A DNA stretch of 64,000 nt, taken from JAAYHV01 sp964400515. GTDB lineage: Bacteria > Bacillota > Clostridia > Peptostreptococcales > Anaerovoracaceae. How positions within the stretch are numbered: the first letter of the stretch is position 1; every line of letters starts with the position of its first letter. The position numbers were made by a program, and so were the translations under genes. Below are positions 7,564 through 15,495 of this stretch, one piece after another. The notes below the pieces were generated by a model. It did no database searches and was not told the DNA's origin. It worked only from the letters and a program-made list of their open reading frames with translations. Location: contig CAYNTJ010000006.1 in the NCBI GenBank assembly GCA_964400515.1, positions 1 to 64,000 on the forward strand, in the 5' to 3' direction.

Positions 7564-8916
7564 ATGGAAACAAATAAAGTTAGTTTATTTAAAATGGTCT
7601 CATTTACAGTTTGTGGTATAGTAGTACTTGATACATTTGTGGCTCCTGCTGCAATGGGAGTATCCTCAATAACTGTATGGCTGTTGACTGCAATTCTATT
7701 CTTCATACCATACGGATTAATAAATGCCGAATTAGGAGCAGCTTATCCTGAAGATGGAGGAATCTATGCATGGGTTAAAAGGGCTTTTGGCGAATTTCAA
7801 GCATCACTTGTTGCATGGTTTTATTGGGTCAATGTGGCATTTTGGATGCCAGCGGTATTCATTGCCTTCAGTTGGTGGTTTGCACTGGCATATGCACCGG
7901 ACTTAGGAATATGGCCTTCGGCTATGTTGGCAATTGCCATGTGTTGGCTGGTGGTATACATTGGAATAAGAGGTGTGGATGTAAGCGTTAAGGTTGCCAA
8001 TATAGCTGCAATTATGAAAGTTTCTGTACTTATCATATTCGGTCTGTTAGGAGTGGTATATGCCGCAAAATATGGCGCTGCAAATGATTTCTCATTGTCA
8101 TCCTTTGCCCTGGAATTCAACTTTGATACAGTGGCATACAGTTCTGCAATAGTATATAATTTATTGGGATTTGAGTTGATAAGTTCAATAGCTTCTAAGA
8201 TAGAGAATCCACATATCAATATACCTAAGATGACAATACTTGCCGGAATATTAATAGCAGCTCTATACATTATAGGAACCTTTGGTGTTTTGGTGGCAAT
8301 ACCGGCAGCAGAAGTAGATCCATTAGCTGGTTTCTTTTATGCGATTCAAGAACTTTGCGTAGTATTTGGACCTGGTCAACAAGTTGCTTTTAGCGTAATA
8401 ATCGGAGTAGCACTGATAACACTGGTATCTAACATGATCTCATGGACTTTAGGTGGTGTTGAGGTTTTAGATGAAGCTGAATTCACTAAAAAGACTAAGC
8501 TTTTAGGACATCGTAACAGCAAATACGATACTCCGGATTACTCCTATATATTAATGGGCGTAATAGCTACAGTGCTTATTGTAATGAACTTCGCATTAGG
8601 AGAGTCTGCCAATGAAGCGTTTTGGACAATACTGTCATTCAGCTTTTTGATATTCTTCCTACCTTATCTTTGGTTGTTCCCTACCGCAGTTAAATTGCGT
8701 AAAAAGGATAAAACCGAAAGACCTTACAAGGTGCCGGGGGGAACTTTCGGACTATATATTTCAGCTCTGCTGGGATTCTTGTTTATAGCACTGGGATGCG
8801 TATTATTGTTTGTGACAGGAGAAGGTTTTGATCCCCTTTACCATGGAACATTGATAATCGGAACAGCAGTTACAACTATTTTTGGAGTAGTACTCTATTT
8901 TAATAGTCATAAATAA
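7564..8916 (+). CDS. aguD: APC-family amino acid/polyamine antiporter, probable agmatine:putrescine exchanger
   Basis: A polytopic membrane protein of 450 residues with about 12 hydrophobic segments. It opens with the APC signature FVAPAAMGVSSITVW and has the ELGAAYPEDGGIYAWVKRAFG block between TM2 and TM3. In agmatine-degrading Firmicutes an APC antiporter exchanges external agmatine for internal putrescine; the position here supports the same role. The ATG at 7564 follows AAAGGAG (7552-7558); an in-frame ATG at 7549 lacks such a site. It is the last gene of the operon. Carbamate kinase, which completes the ATP-yielding pathway, is not next to it. Confidence 0.85.
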   Translation: METNKVSLFKMVSFTVCGIVVLDTFVAPAAMGVSSITVWLLTAILFFIPYGLINAELGAAYPEDGGIYAWVKRAFGEFQASLVAWFYWVNVAFWMPAVFIAFSWWFALAYAPDLGIWPSAMLAIAMCWLVVYIGIRGVDVSVKVANIAAIMKVSVLIIFGLLGVVYAAKYGAANDFSLSSFALEFNFDTVAYSSAIVYNLLGFELISSIASKIENPHINIPKMTILAGILIAALYIIGTFGVLVAIPAAEVDPLAGFFYAIQELCVVFGPGQQVAFSVIIGVALITLVSNMISWTLGGVEVLDEAEFTKKTKLLGHRNSKYDTPDYSYILMGVIATVLIVMNFALGESANEAFWTILSFSFLIFFLPYLWLFPTAVKLRKKDKTERPYKVPGGTFGLYISALLGFLFIALGCVLLFVTGEGFDPLYHGTLIIGTAVTTIFGVVLYFNSHK

Positions 8917-8918
8917 TA

Positions 8919-8960
8919 AAAAAATACCGGGTCATAAATGGATATGATCCGGTATTTTTA
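8919..8960. terminator. Bidirectional terminator between the agmatine operon and deoC
   Basis: The stem AAAATACCGGGTCAT/ATGATCCGGTATTTT (8921-8935 with 8944-8958, one G-T pair) lies between convergent genes, with A- and T-rich flanks on both sides. It fills the 45-nt gap between the two stop codons. Confidence 0.88.
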
Positions 8961-8961
8961 T

Positions 8962-9618
8962 TTATTTTATTTCCTTTAATATTTGTACACCTGCGCTGGC
9001 ACCTATTCTTTCTGCACCGGCGTCAATCATGGCAATGGTTTTTTTGTAATCCCTTATACCACCCGATGCCTTTACCTTTAGACGGTTGCCCACGGTTTTT
9101 TTCATTAGAATTACATCGTTAATTTCAGCACCCCCTAAGCTAAAGCCGGTGGAAGTCTTTACATATTCTGCGCCTGCTTTTTCAGATAATTTGCATGCCT
9201 TAATCTTTTCTTCATCACTTAGAAGACAGGTTTCGATAATTACTTTAACAATGGCATTATAGTCTTTGGCCACACTGGTTATAGCGTATATGTCCTTTTC
9301 AACGGTTTCATAGTCCTTGTCTTTAAGGGCGCCTATGTTAATCACCATATCTATTTCATTTGCACCGTCCCTTAGAGCCGTTATTGTTTCGTATGTTTTG
9401 GCAGCTATTGTCATTGCGCCTAAAGGAAAGCCCACCACGGCAGCAACCTTAATTTGTGAGTCTTTTAATAATTCGCTGGCTTCCTTTACTCTGTATGAAT
9501 TAACACAAACGGAATAAAAATCATTTTCCATAGCTTCTTCGCAAAGGGTTTTTATTTGCTCCTTTGTGGCTTCCGGTTTAAGCAGGGTGTGATCAAAATA
9601 TTTATTTAAGGGTTTCAT
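8962..9618 (-). CDS. deoC: Deoxyribose-phosphate aldolase
   Basis: Cleaves 2-deoxyribose-5-phosphate to glyceraldehyde-3-phosphate and acetaldehyde in deoxynucleoside salvage. It is a 218-residue class I TIM-barrel aldolase. Marks are the N-terminal FDHTLLKPEAT, CVNSYRV, AAVVGFPLG, GANEIDMVINIGALK, VKVIIETCLL and the Schiff-base lysine block EYVKTSTGFS, then the phosphate-binding KASGGIRDY. The start follows GGAGG. It stands alone, without deoA/deoB/pdp, under its own promoter. Confidence 0.96.
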   Translation of the reverse strand: MKPLNKYFDHTLLKPEATKEQIKTLCEEAMENDFYSVCVNSYRVKEASELLKDSQIKVAAVVGFPLGAMTIAAKTYETITALRDGANEIDMVINIGALKDKDYETVEKDIYAITSVAKDYNAIVKVIIETCLLSDEEKIKACKLSEKAGAEYVKTSTGFSLGGAEINDVILMKKTVGNRLKVKASGGIRDYKKTIAMIDAGAERIGASAGVQILKEIK

Positions 9619-9654
9619 AACATGCCTCCTGGGTATTTATTAATTACTTAACAC

Positions 9655-9682
9655 ATTATATCATAATGAAAAAACTTTACAA
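9655..9682 (-). promoter_or_regulatory. deoC promoter
   Basis: On the minus strand: TTGTAA (9682-9677), 16-nt spacer, TATAAT (9660-9655). Its -35 overlaps the -35 of the promoter on the other strand. Confidence 0.65.
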
Positions 9683-9704
9683 GTTTGTGCTTGTCCATTA
9701 TAAT
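9676..9704 (+). promoter_or_regulatory. Promoter for the 9721 gene
   Basis: TTTACA (9676-9681), 17-nt spacer, TATAAT (9699-9704). The predicted start near 9711 leaves only about 10 nt before the ATG at 9721. The -35 shares bases with the divergent deoC -35, so the two promoters probably compete for polymerase. Confidence 0.65.
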
Positions 9705-9720
9705 ACTGACGGGGGTAGAG

Positions 9721-10206
9721 ATGAATTACGAGAAAAGATTAAACTTAATAAAAAAATCAAGATGGTTTTCTTTAATATTGGGAACAACTATGTTCTTAGG
9801 AACATTTTATAGCTTTGGCGTGCTTATAGCTGTTTTTCTGGCGACTGTATTTGCTGTTTCTTTTTGGCTGCTCATAAATAAGTACTATGCCCAAACAATA
9901 CTGGATTATGTTAAGGACAGAGTTAATAGGGTTATTAAAAACATGGCAGAAATAGAAAGTATTGTTGAGGTTAATTCTGTTAACTCATATATGATAGCCA
10001 GGGTTTACTTGATAAGTAAATCAATACAATCCACCTTGATAAAGGAAGCTATTGTGAATAAAATAGGGAAAAAGATCAATTCAAAGCATTTAAAAGCGGT
10101 TCAAATAGCTTTGATTAAGAGTAGAAGTGAATATAAGAGCACTAGGGAAGAGTTTAATAAACAGTTGATAAAAGAACTGTTGAAAAAATCAGAGGACACA
10201 AAATAG
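9721..10206 (+). CDS. Small membrane protein of unknown function
   Basis: I do not recognise a family. The 161-residue protein has two adjacent hydrophobic segments (about 18-35 and 38-56). They are followed by a charged, helical cytoplasmic tail rich in Lys and Glu, which resembles a coiled coil. The ATG at 9721 is chosen because the promoter -10 lies at 9699-9704 and GGGGGTAG precedes it; an upstream frame extension would overlap the promoter. It ends 8 nt before the NhaC-type antiporter, so they are probably co-transcribed and perhaps functionally linked. Confidence 0.7.
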   Translation: MNYEKRLNLIKKSRWFSLILGTTMFLGTFYSFGVLIAVFLATVFAVSFWLLINKYYAQTILDYVKDRVNRVIKNMAEIESIVEVNSVNSYMIARVYLISKSIQSTLIKEAIVNKIGKKINSKHLKAVQIALIKSRSEYKSTREEFNKQLIKELLKKSEDTK

Positions 10207-10214
10207 GAAAAATA

Positions 10215-11528
10215 ATGGACTTAATAATTGGTTTTGTAATATTCATAGTCGTAATGATAATTTGCATATTGTTGGATATATCAACTGTTATAGCTTTGAT
10301 GGTTGGCTTTGTAATATTTATAACAGTAGGAAGGCATAGGAATTTTGCAAAGGACGAATTACTCAAATTTGCAAAAGACGGAATAAAAAATTCCATTGTT
10401 GTAGCTGAAGTACTAATACTAATTGGATTCATTACCGCGATTTGGAGAACTTCAGGTACTATTTCTTTTTTTGTATACTATGGGGTTAAGTTTATTTCTC
10501 CGGAGCTGTTTATATTGATAACATTCCTATTATCAGCAATCCTGGCTTATGCATTGGGGACATCATTTGGTGTTGCGGGAACTGTAGGAGTTATATTTAT
10601 GTCCCTGGCCAGAAGCGGAAATGTCAATGAAATAATAACCGCAGGAGCCGTTATGTCCGGGGTTTTCTTTGGTGATAGAGGGTCTCCGGTTTCTTCCAGT
10701 GCCATACTTGTGGCAACCATTACAAAAACCGATTTAATTGATAATGTCAAAAGAATGTTTCAATCGGCGGTATTACCTATAGCGGCTTGCCTAATAATAT
10801 ATGGTATATTAAGTTATCAAAACCCAATACAAAATGTAGATGATTCAATTATAAATCTTTTAAAAAGTGAGTTTGAAATATCCCTTTGGGCATTAGTACC
10901 TGCTGTTTTTATGGTTTTACTTCCTTTATTTAGGGTAAATGTAATATATGCACTATTGTCTAGCATTATAAGCGGTGCTTTAATATCGGTGTTTGTGCAG
11001 AAGGAAAGTATCTTTAGCTTATTTAATCATTGCCTATATGGATATAGCTCTGATAATGATATATTAAATAATATACTTGGCGGCGGCGGAATAATATCCA
11101 TGATGGAAGTGGTTATTATAGTAATGATTTCTTCTTCTTATTCAGGGATATTTGATGGTACCAAAATGCTTAAGGACCTAGAACGCCTTCTGGGCAGGTT
11201 GGTAAGTAAGACGGGTAAATTCTTCACGATGACAGCTATGTCATTTTTTACAACCGGAGTTTTTTGCAATCAAACCATAGCAAGCATGATGTGCAACGAT
11301 CTTATGAAGAATGTATATATTGAGAATAACGGCACAAAGGAAGAGCTGGCCATAGATATTGAGAACTCGGCAATACTTATAGCATCTTTAGTGCCTTGGA
11401 GTATAGCGTGTTCTGTACCCCTAAGCTTTTTAGGAGTAGGCTTTGAAGCTATACCATACAGTTTCTATCTTTATTTAGTACCGGCATTTTACGGATTGAC
11501 AAAGAATTACTTTAGATATAAAATTTAG
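10215..11528 (+). CDS. NhaC-family Na+/H+ antiporter (ion transporter superfamily)
   Basis: A 437-residue polytopic membrane protein. The best markers are ALGTSFGVAGTVGVIFM and the GVFFGDRGSPVSSSAIL block, typical of NhaC/MleN-like antiporters, with ATITKTDLIDNVKRM following. A second half-repeat contains MTAMSFFTTGVFCNQTIASMM and LVPWSIACSVPLSFLG. The likely role is Na+ extrusion in exchange for protons or an organic acid anion. Related MleN exchanges malate for lactate, so the substrate is open. It follows the unknown membrane protein and precedes the CYTH gene by 21 nt. Confidence 0.82.
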   Translation: MDLIIGFVIFIVVMIICILLDISTVIALMVGFVIFITVGRHRNFAKDELLKFAKDGIKNSIVVAEVLILIGFITAIWRTSGTISFFVYYGVKFISPELFILITFLLSAILAYALGTSFGVAGTVGVIFMSLARSGNVNEIITAGAVMSGVFFGDRGSPVSSSAILVATITKTDLIDNVKRMFQSAVLPIAACLIIYGILSYQNPIQNVDDSIINLLKSEFEISLWALVPAVFMVLLPLFRVNVIYALLSSIISGALISVFVQKESIFSLFNHCLYGYSSDNDILNNILGGGGIISMMEVVIIVMISSSYSGIFDGTKMLKDLERLLGRLVSKTGKFFTMTAMSFFTTGVFCNQTIASMMCNDLMKNVYIENNGTKEELAIDIENSAILIASLVPWSIACSVPLSFLGVGFEAIPYSFYLYLVPAFYGLTKNYFRYKI

Positions 11529-11549
11529 AGATGTTCTTTAGGAGGGTTT

Positions 11550-12167
11550 ATGGAAGTGGAATTGAAATATAATTTACCGGATGATTTAATAGCTGACAGA
11601 ATACTTAGCGATCCTGCCTTGGCGAAAATCAAAGAGATTGGTTCGGAAAATACAATTAAAATGTATTCGGTCTATTATGATACGATTGATTATGACTTAT
11701 CCAAGGCTAAAATAGCATTTAGAATGAGAAGAGAAGGCGAAAAGATCCAAGCTACGGTAAAATGGGATAATAAGGTTGAAAAGGGCAAGCATGCAAGGGA
11801 AGAGATTAATCTGGTTATTAATAATGAAGAATTAATGAATAATCCAAGCATAGACATTTTTAATCAAAGCCCGGCGGAGGATAGATTAAAGACAGCAGCT
11901 AAGGGTAAAAGACTTATACCCATAATGAAGATGGACTTTTTAAGGAGACAATTCAGAATAGATGATGGGGAAATGATATGTGAAATATCAGTAGATAAGG
12001 GTTATATAACGGCCGGCAAGGGAAGAAGTGAAATATCCGAGTTGGAAATAGAATTATTTTTGGGAAAAGAGGAGAATTTGGTAAAATTAGGTGAAGAATT
12101 GGCAAAAAAATATAATTTGGAGCCGGAAAACCAAAGTAAGTTTGTAAAAGGGATGGAATTAGTGTAA
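11550..12167 (+). CDS. CYTH domain protein (triphosphate tunnel metalloenzyme)
   Basis: A 205-residue soluble protein beginning MEVELKYNLP, the ExExK signature of CYTH enzymes. It is followed by SVYYDTIDYDLSKAKIAFRMRREGEKIQATVKW, cited here as a region near residues 34-68, and a late acidic block ISELEIELFLG. This fold binds triphosphate compounds with divalent metals. Members act as inorganic triphosphatase, thiamine triphosphatase or adenylate cyclase; simple short bacterial members are mostly tripolyphosphatases. It has no CHAD domain. The site TTAGGAGGG precedes the start. Confidence 0.88.
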   Translation: MEVELKYNLPDDLIADRILSDPALAKIKEIGSENTIKMYSVYYDTIDYDLSKAKIAFRMRREGEKIQATVKWDNKVEKGKHAREEINLVINNEELMNNPSIDIFNQSPAEDRLKTAAKGKRLIPIMKMDFLRRQFRIDDGEMICEISVDKGYITAGKGRSEISELEIELFLGKEENLVKLGEELAKKYNLEPENQSKFVKGMELV

Positions 12168-12174
12168 AATAATC

Positions 12175-12203
12175 TTTACACAGGTAAATAATAAGTGTAT
12201 AAT
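12175..12203 (+). promoter_or_regulatory. Promoter of the tig-clp-lon block
   Basis: TTTACA (12175-12180), 17-nt spacer, TATAAT (12198-12203). The leader to the tig ATG at 12279 is about 68 nt and very AT-rich, with no recognised element. Confidence 0.7.
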
Positions 12204-12278
12204 ACTTTAGAATTGCTAATAATTTACAATTAATTTAGTATTTAATTAATAAAAACATATATTTTTAGGAGGAATTTG

Positions 12279-13562
12279 ATGAAAGCTACTTTTATATCAA
12301 GGGAAGACAACAAGGCAAAATTTACTATGGATTTTACAGCTGAGGAGTTTGAAGCAGCAGTTGTTGATGCATATAAGGCAAATAAGGATAGGTTTGAAAT
12401 AAATGGTTTTAGAAAAGGTAAAGCACCAAGAACCATAATTGAAAAACACTATGGTGAAGATGTATTTTTTGAAGATGCTGTTAACAATATGTTCAGAGAT
12501 GCATATCCAAAGGCTATAGCAGAATTGGAGCTGGAGGTTATCGATTCACCAAATGCTGATTTTTCACCTATAGAAAAGGGCAAGGATTTGGCAGTAACCA
12601 TAGAAGTGCCTGTATATCCGGTTGTAGAAGTTAAGGATTATCTTGGTGTGGAAATCGAGAAAATAGTCAATGAAGTAAAGGATGAGGATGTGGTTGCTGA
12701 GTTGGCTGCAGTTCAGAAAAAACAAGCCAGAATTGAAACAGTTGAAAGAGAAGCTAAAGAAGGAGATACTGTGGTTTTAGATTACTCCGGATTTGTGGGA
12801 GAAGAACAATTCCAAGGAGGAACTGCGGAAAATCAAGAATTGGTACTGGGCTCAGGTTCATTTATACCTGGATTTGAAGAGCAGTTGATAGGAACAAAAT
12901 CAAATGAAAATAAGGATGTGGTGGTAACTTTCCCTGAAGAATATCATTCAGAAGATTTAGCAGGTAAAGAGGCTGTTTTCCATTGTACAGTTCATGAGGT
13001 AAAAGAAGAAATTCTACCTGAACTGGATGATGATTTTGCGGCAGACATCAGTGAATTTGAAACCTTTGAAGACTATAGAAATGATTTAGTTGCTAAGATG
13101 CAAAAACAGGCAGATTTAAATGCAGAAGCACAAATGAAGGATAAAACAATCGAAAAGGTAGTTGAATTAAATGAAGTAGATGTGCCTTCAGTAATGGTGG
13201 AAGATGAAATTGACAGAATGCTTGAAGAATTGAATCAACAGCTTTCATATCAAGGATTGAGCCTTGATATGTACAAGCAGTTCTTAAACAAGAATGATAA
13301 GGACATGAGGGATGAAGTAAGGGATGAGGCAAAGAGAAGAGTCCAAACAAGACTTGTATTAATGTCTATAGCAGAACAGGAAAAAATAGAAATAAGTAAA
13401 GAAGAAATTGAAGAAGAAATTCAAAAAATAGCTGATACTTATCAGTCCGATATCGAGGACATCAAAAAAATGATTGGAATGGAAAACTTAGGATATTTTG
13501 AAAAAGATTTAAAGCTAAAGAAATCCATCGATTTAATCTTTGATAAGGCGGTTATAAAATAA
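12279..13562 (+). CDS. tig: Trigger factor chaperone
   Basis: A ribosome-associated chaperone and peptidyl-prolyl isomerase acting on nascent chains. The N-terminal ribosome-binding domain carries the GFRKGKAPR signature (near 44-52). The FKBP-type domain in the middle starts around EGDTVVLDYSGFVG and includes the GFEEQLIG segment. The C-terminal substrate-cradle domain is rich in Glu and Lys with long helices. The start at 12279 follows AGGAGG. It heads the conserved Firmicute order tig-clpP-clpX-lon-ysxC. Length 427 residues is standard. Confidence 0.97.
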   Translation: MKATFISREDNKAKFTMDFTAEEFEAAVVDAYKANKDRFEINGFRKGKAPRTIIEKHYGEDVFFEDAVNNMFRDAYPKAIAELELEVIDSPNADFSPIEKGKDLAVTIEVPVYPVVEVKDYLGVEIEKIVNEVKDEDVVAELAAVQKKQARIETVEREAKEGDTVVLDYSGFVGEEQFQGGTAENQELVLGSGSFIPGFEEQLIGTKSNENKDVVVTFPEEYHSEDLAGKEAVFHCTVHEVKEEILPELDDDFAADISEFETFEDYRNDLVAKMQKQADLNAEAQMKDKTIEKVVELNEVDVPSVMVEDEIDRMLEELNQQLSYQGLSLDMYKQFLNKNDKDMRDEVRDEAKRRVQTRLVLMSIAEQEKIEISKEEIEEEIQKIADTYQSDIEDIKKMIGMENLGYFEKDLKLKKSIDLIFDKAVIK

Positions 13563-13577
13563 GAATAGGAGGTTGTT

Positions 13578-14159
13578 ATGGGTTTAATTCCTTATGTAGT
13601 TGAACAAACTAGTGCCGGTGAGCGCACTTACGACATCTATTCCAGGCTTTTAAAGGATAGAATAGTTTTTATTGATCAGGAAATTGATGATCATTTGGCC
13701 AGTGTCGTTGTGGCGGAACTGTTATTTCTGGAAGCCGAAGATCCTGAAAAGGATATCAGCGTTTATATCAACAGCCCGGGAGGCTCGGTTACAGCGGGCT
13801 TGGCAATTTATGATACCATGAGATATATTAAACCCGAGGTGTCTACTATTTGTGTCGGATTGGCTGCAAGCATGGGTGCATTCCTTTTGGCCGCAGGTCA
13901 AAAAGGGAAAAGATATGCCCTTCCAAACGCAGAAGTAATGATACATCAGCCTTTAGGTGGAGCCCAAGGTCAGGCGGAAGATATAAAGATTCATGCTGAT
14001 TGGATAATTAAGACCAGAGAAAAACTAAATAAAATGTTAAGCGAGAATACAGGAAAAGACATAGAGATAATCGAAAAGGATACAGATAGAGATAATTTCA
14101 TGTCTGCAGAGGCTGCGGCAAAATACGGCTTAATAGATGAGGTAATTGAAAAGAGGTAA
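13578..14159 (+). CDS. clpP: ATP-dependent Clp protease proteolytic subunit
   Basis: A serine protease that forms a tetradecameric chamber and degrades proteins unfolded by ClpX or ClpC. The sequence has the N-terminal MGLIPYVVEQTSAGERTYD pore region, SPGGSVTAGLAIYDTM, nucleophile Ser in GLAASMGAF, catalytic His in EVMIHQPLGG and a downstream Asp. At 193 residues it is full length. It lies 15 nt after tig and 7 nt before clpX. Confidence 0.98.
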   Translation: MGLIPYVVEQTSAGERTYDIYSRLLKDRIVFIDQEIDDHLASVVVAELLFLEAEDPEKDISVYINSPGGSVTAGLAIYDTMRYIKPEVSTICVGLAASMGAFLLAAGQKGKRYALPNAEVMIHQPLGGAQGQAEDIKIHADWIIKTREKLNKMLSENTGKDIEIIEKDTDRDNFMSAEAAAKYGLIDEVIEKR

Positions 14160-14166
14160 AATAAAT

Positions 14167-15411
14167 ATGACTGATGAAAAAGACTTACAAGAACCGGTTT
14201 GTTCGTTTTGCGGAAAACCAAAATCACAAGTTAATAGAATGATTGTGGGTCCAGATGTATTTATATGTGATGAATGTATAGCCCTTTGCCAGTCCATTTT
14301 GGATGAGGAAGTTGAGGCACCTCCAAGAAAACATATATCTAGATTGCCTAAACCGGCAGAGATATTCGAAAAGCTATCTGATTATGTAATAGGTCAGGAA
14401 GCGGCAAAAAAAGATTTGTCGGTTGCAGTATATAATCAGTATAAAAGAATTAGATACTTGGAAAAGAATAATACTAATCATAACAAAACTTCAAATGTGG
14501 AAATACAAAAGAGTAATGTTTTAATGTTGGGTCCTACGGGAAGCGGTAAAACTTTATTGGCGCAAACACTGGCTAAAATTTTAGATGTACCCTTTGCCAT
14601 AGTGGATGCCACTTCTTTAACCGAAGCAGGTTATGTGGGTGAGGATGTTGAAAATATACTCTTAAGGCTTTATCAAGCCGCCGATGGCGACTTAAAGAGG
14701 GCCGAGCATGGCATAATATATGTGGATGAAATCGACAAGATAGCAAGAAAATCAGAAAATATGTCAATAACTAGGGATGTAAGCGGAGAAGGTGTTCAAC
14801 AGGCTCTATTAAAGATTATTGAGGGAACGCTGGCAAATGTACCTCCCCAGGGAGGACGTAAACATCCGCTTCAAGAGTTCATACACTTTGACACTACTAA
14901 TGTGCTGTTTATATGTGGAGGAGCTTTTGCCGGACTTGATAAAATAATACAAAGAAGAATTGGCGATAAAGTAATAGGTTTTAATTCTGAAATCAAACTC
15001 ACCACTGAGGAAGAAAATAATGTTATGTCTAAAATTGAACCTGAAGATCTTCTCAAGTTTGGGATAATCCCCGAATTAATCGGGAGACTACCTGTGACTG
15101 TAGTTTTAGATGAATTGGGTGAAGATGTTTTGGTCAGAATCATGAAGGAACCTAAAAATGCCATTGTAAAACAATATCAAGCATTGTTTGCATTAGACGA
15201 TGTTGAACTGGAGTTTGAAGATGATGCAGTGGAAGCTATAGCTGAAATGGCTGTTTTGAGAAAAACAGGAGCTAGAGGCTTAAGGGGCATAGTTGAACGA
15301 GTTATGACAAATGTAGCATTTGAAATTCCGTCAAGAGATGATGTTGCTAAATGTATTATTACAAAAAATACAGTTACGGCAGGAGAGGAACCAAAGCTTG
15401 TTTTGAAATAA
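14167..15411 (+). CDS. clpX: ATP-dependent Clp protease ATP-binding subunit ClpX
   Basis: AAA+ unfoldase that recognises substrates and feeds them to ClpP. The N-terminal C4 zinc-binding domain is visible as CSFCGKPK and CDECIALC. The AAA+ core has Walker A GPTGSGKT, the GYVGEDVE pore loop, Walker B IIYVDEIDKI and sensor-2 region GARGLRG. The ATG at 14167 is chosen because it directly precedes the zinc domain; the upstream TTG at 14146 lies inside clpP. 414 residues is normal. Confidence 0.98.
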   Translation: MTDEKDLQEPVCSFCGKPKSQVNRMIVGPDVFICDECIALCQSILDEEVEAPPRKHISRLPKPAEIFEKLSDYVIGQEAAKKDLSVAVYNQYKRIRYLEKNNTNHNKTSNVEIQKSNVLMLGPTGSGKTLLAQTLAKILDVPFAIVDATSLTEAGYVGEDVENILLRLYQAADGDLKRAEHGIIYVDEIDKIARKSENMSITRDVSGEGVQQALLKIIEGTLANVPPQGGRKHPLQEFIHFDTTNVLFICGGAFAGLDKIIQRRIGDKVIGFNSEIKLTTEEENNVMSKIEPEDLLKFGIIPELIGRLPVTVVLDELGEDVLVRIMKEPKNAIVKQYQALFALDDVELEFEDDAVEAIAEMAVLRKTGARGLRGIVERVMTNVAFEIPSRDDVAKCIITKNTVTAGEEPKLVLK

Positions 15412-15432
15412 ACAAGTAAATAACTATAAATC

Positions 15433-15466
15433 AAGCGGCATTAGTCTTTTTGACAATATGTCGCTT
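15433..15466. repeat. Imperfect inverted repeat upstream of lon
   Basis: Arms AAGCGGCAT (15433-15441) and ATGTCGCTT (15458-15466) pair with one G-T. No clear T-run follows, so a terminator for clpX is only possible. The repeat straddles the lon -35 (15450-15455) and could instead be an operator. Confidence 0.5.
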
Positions 15467-15477
15467 TATAATAATAT
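15450..15477 (+). promoter_or_regulatory. Candidate lon promoter
   Basis: TTGACA (15450-15455), 16-nt spacer, TAATAT (15472-15477). The start would fall near 15484, at the edge of the GGAGG site, giving a very short leader. Embedded in an inverted repeat. Confidence 0.45.
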
Positions 15478-15495
15478 TTGAGAGGAGGATTTGTA

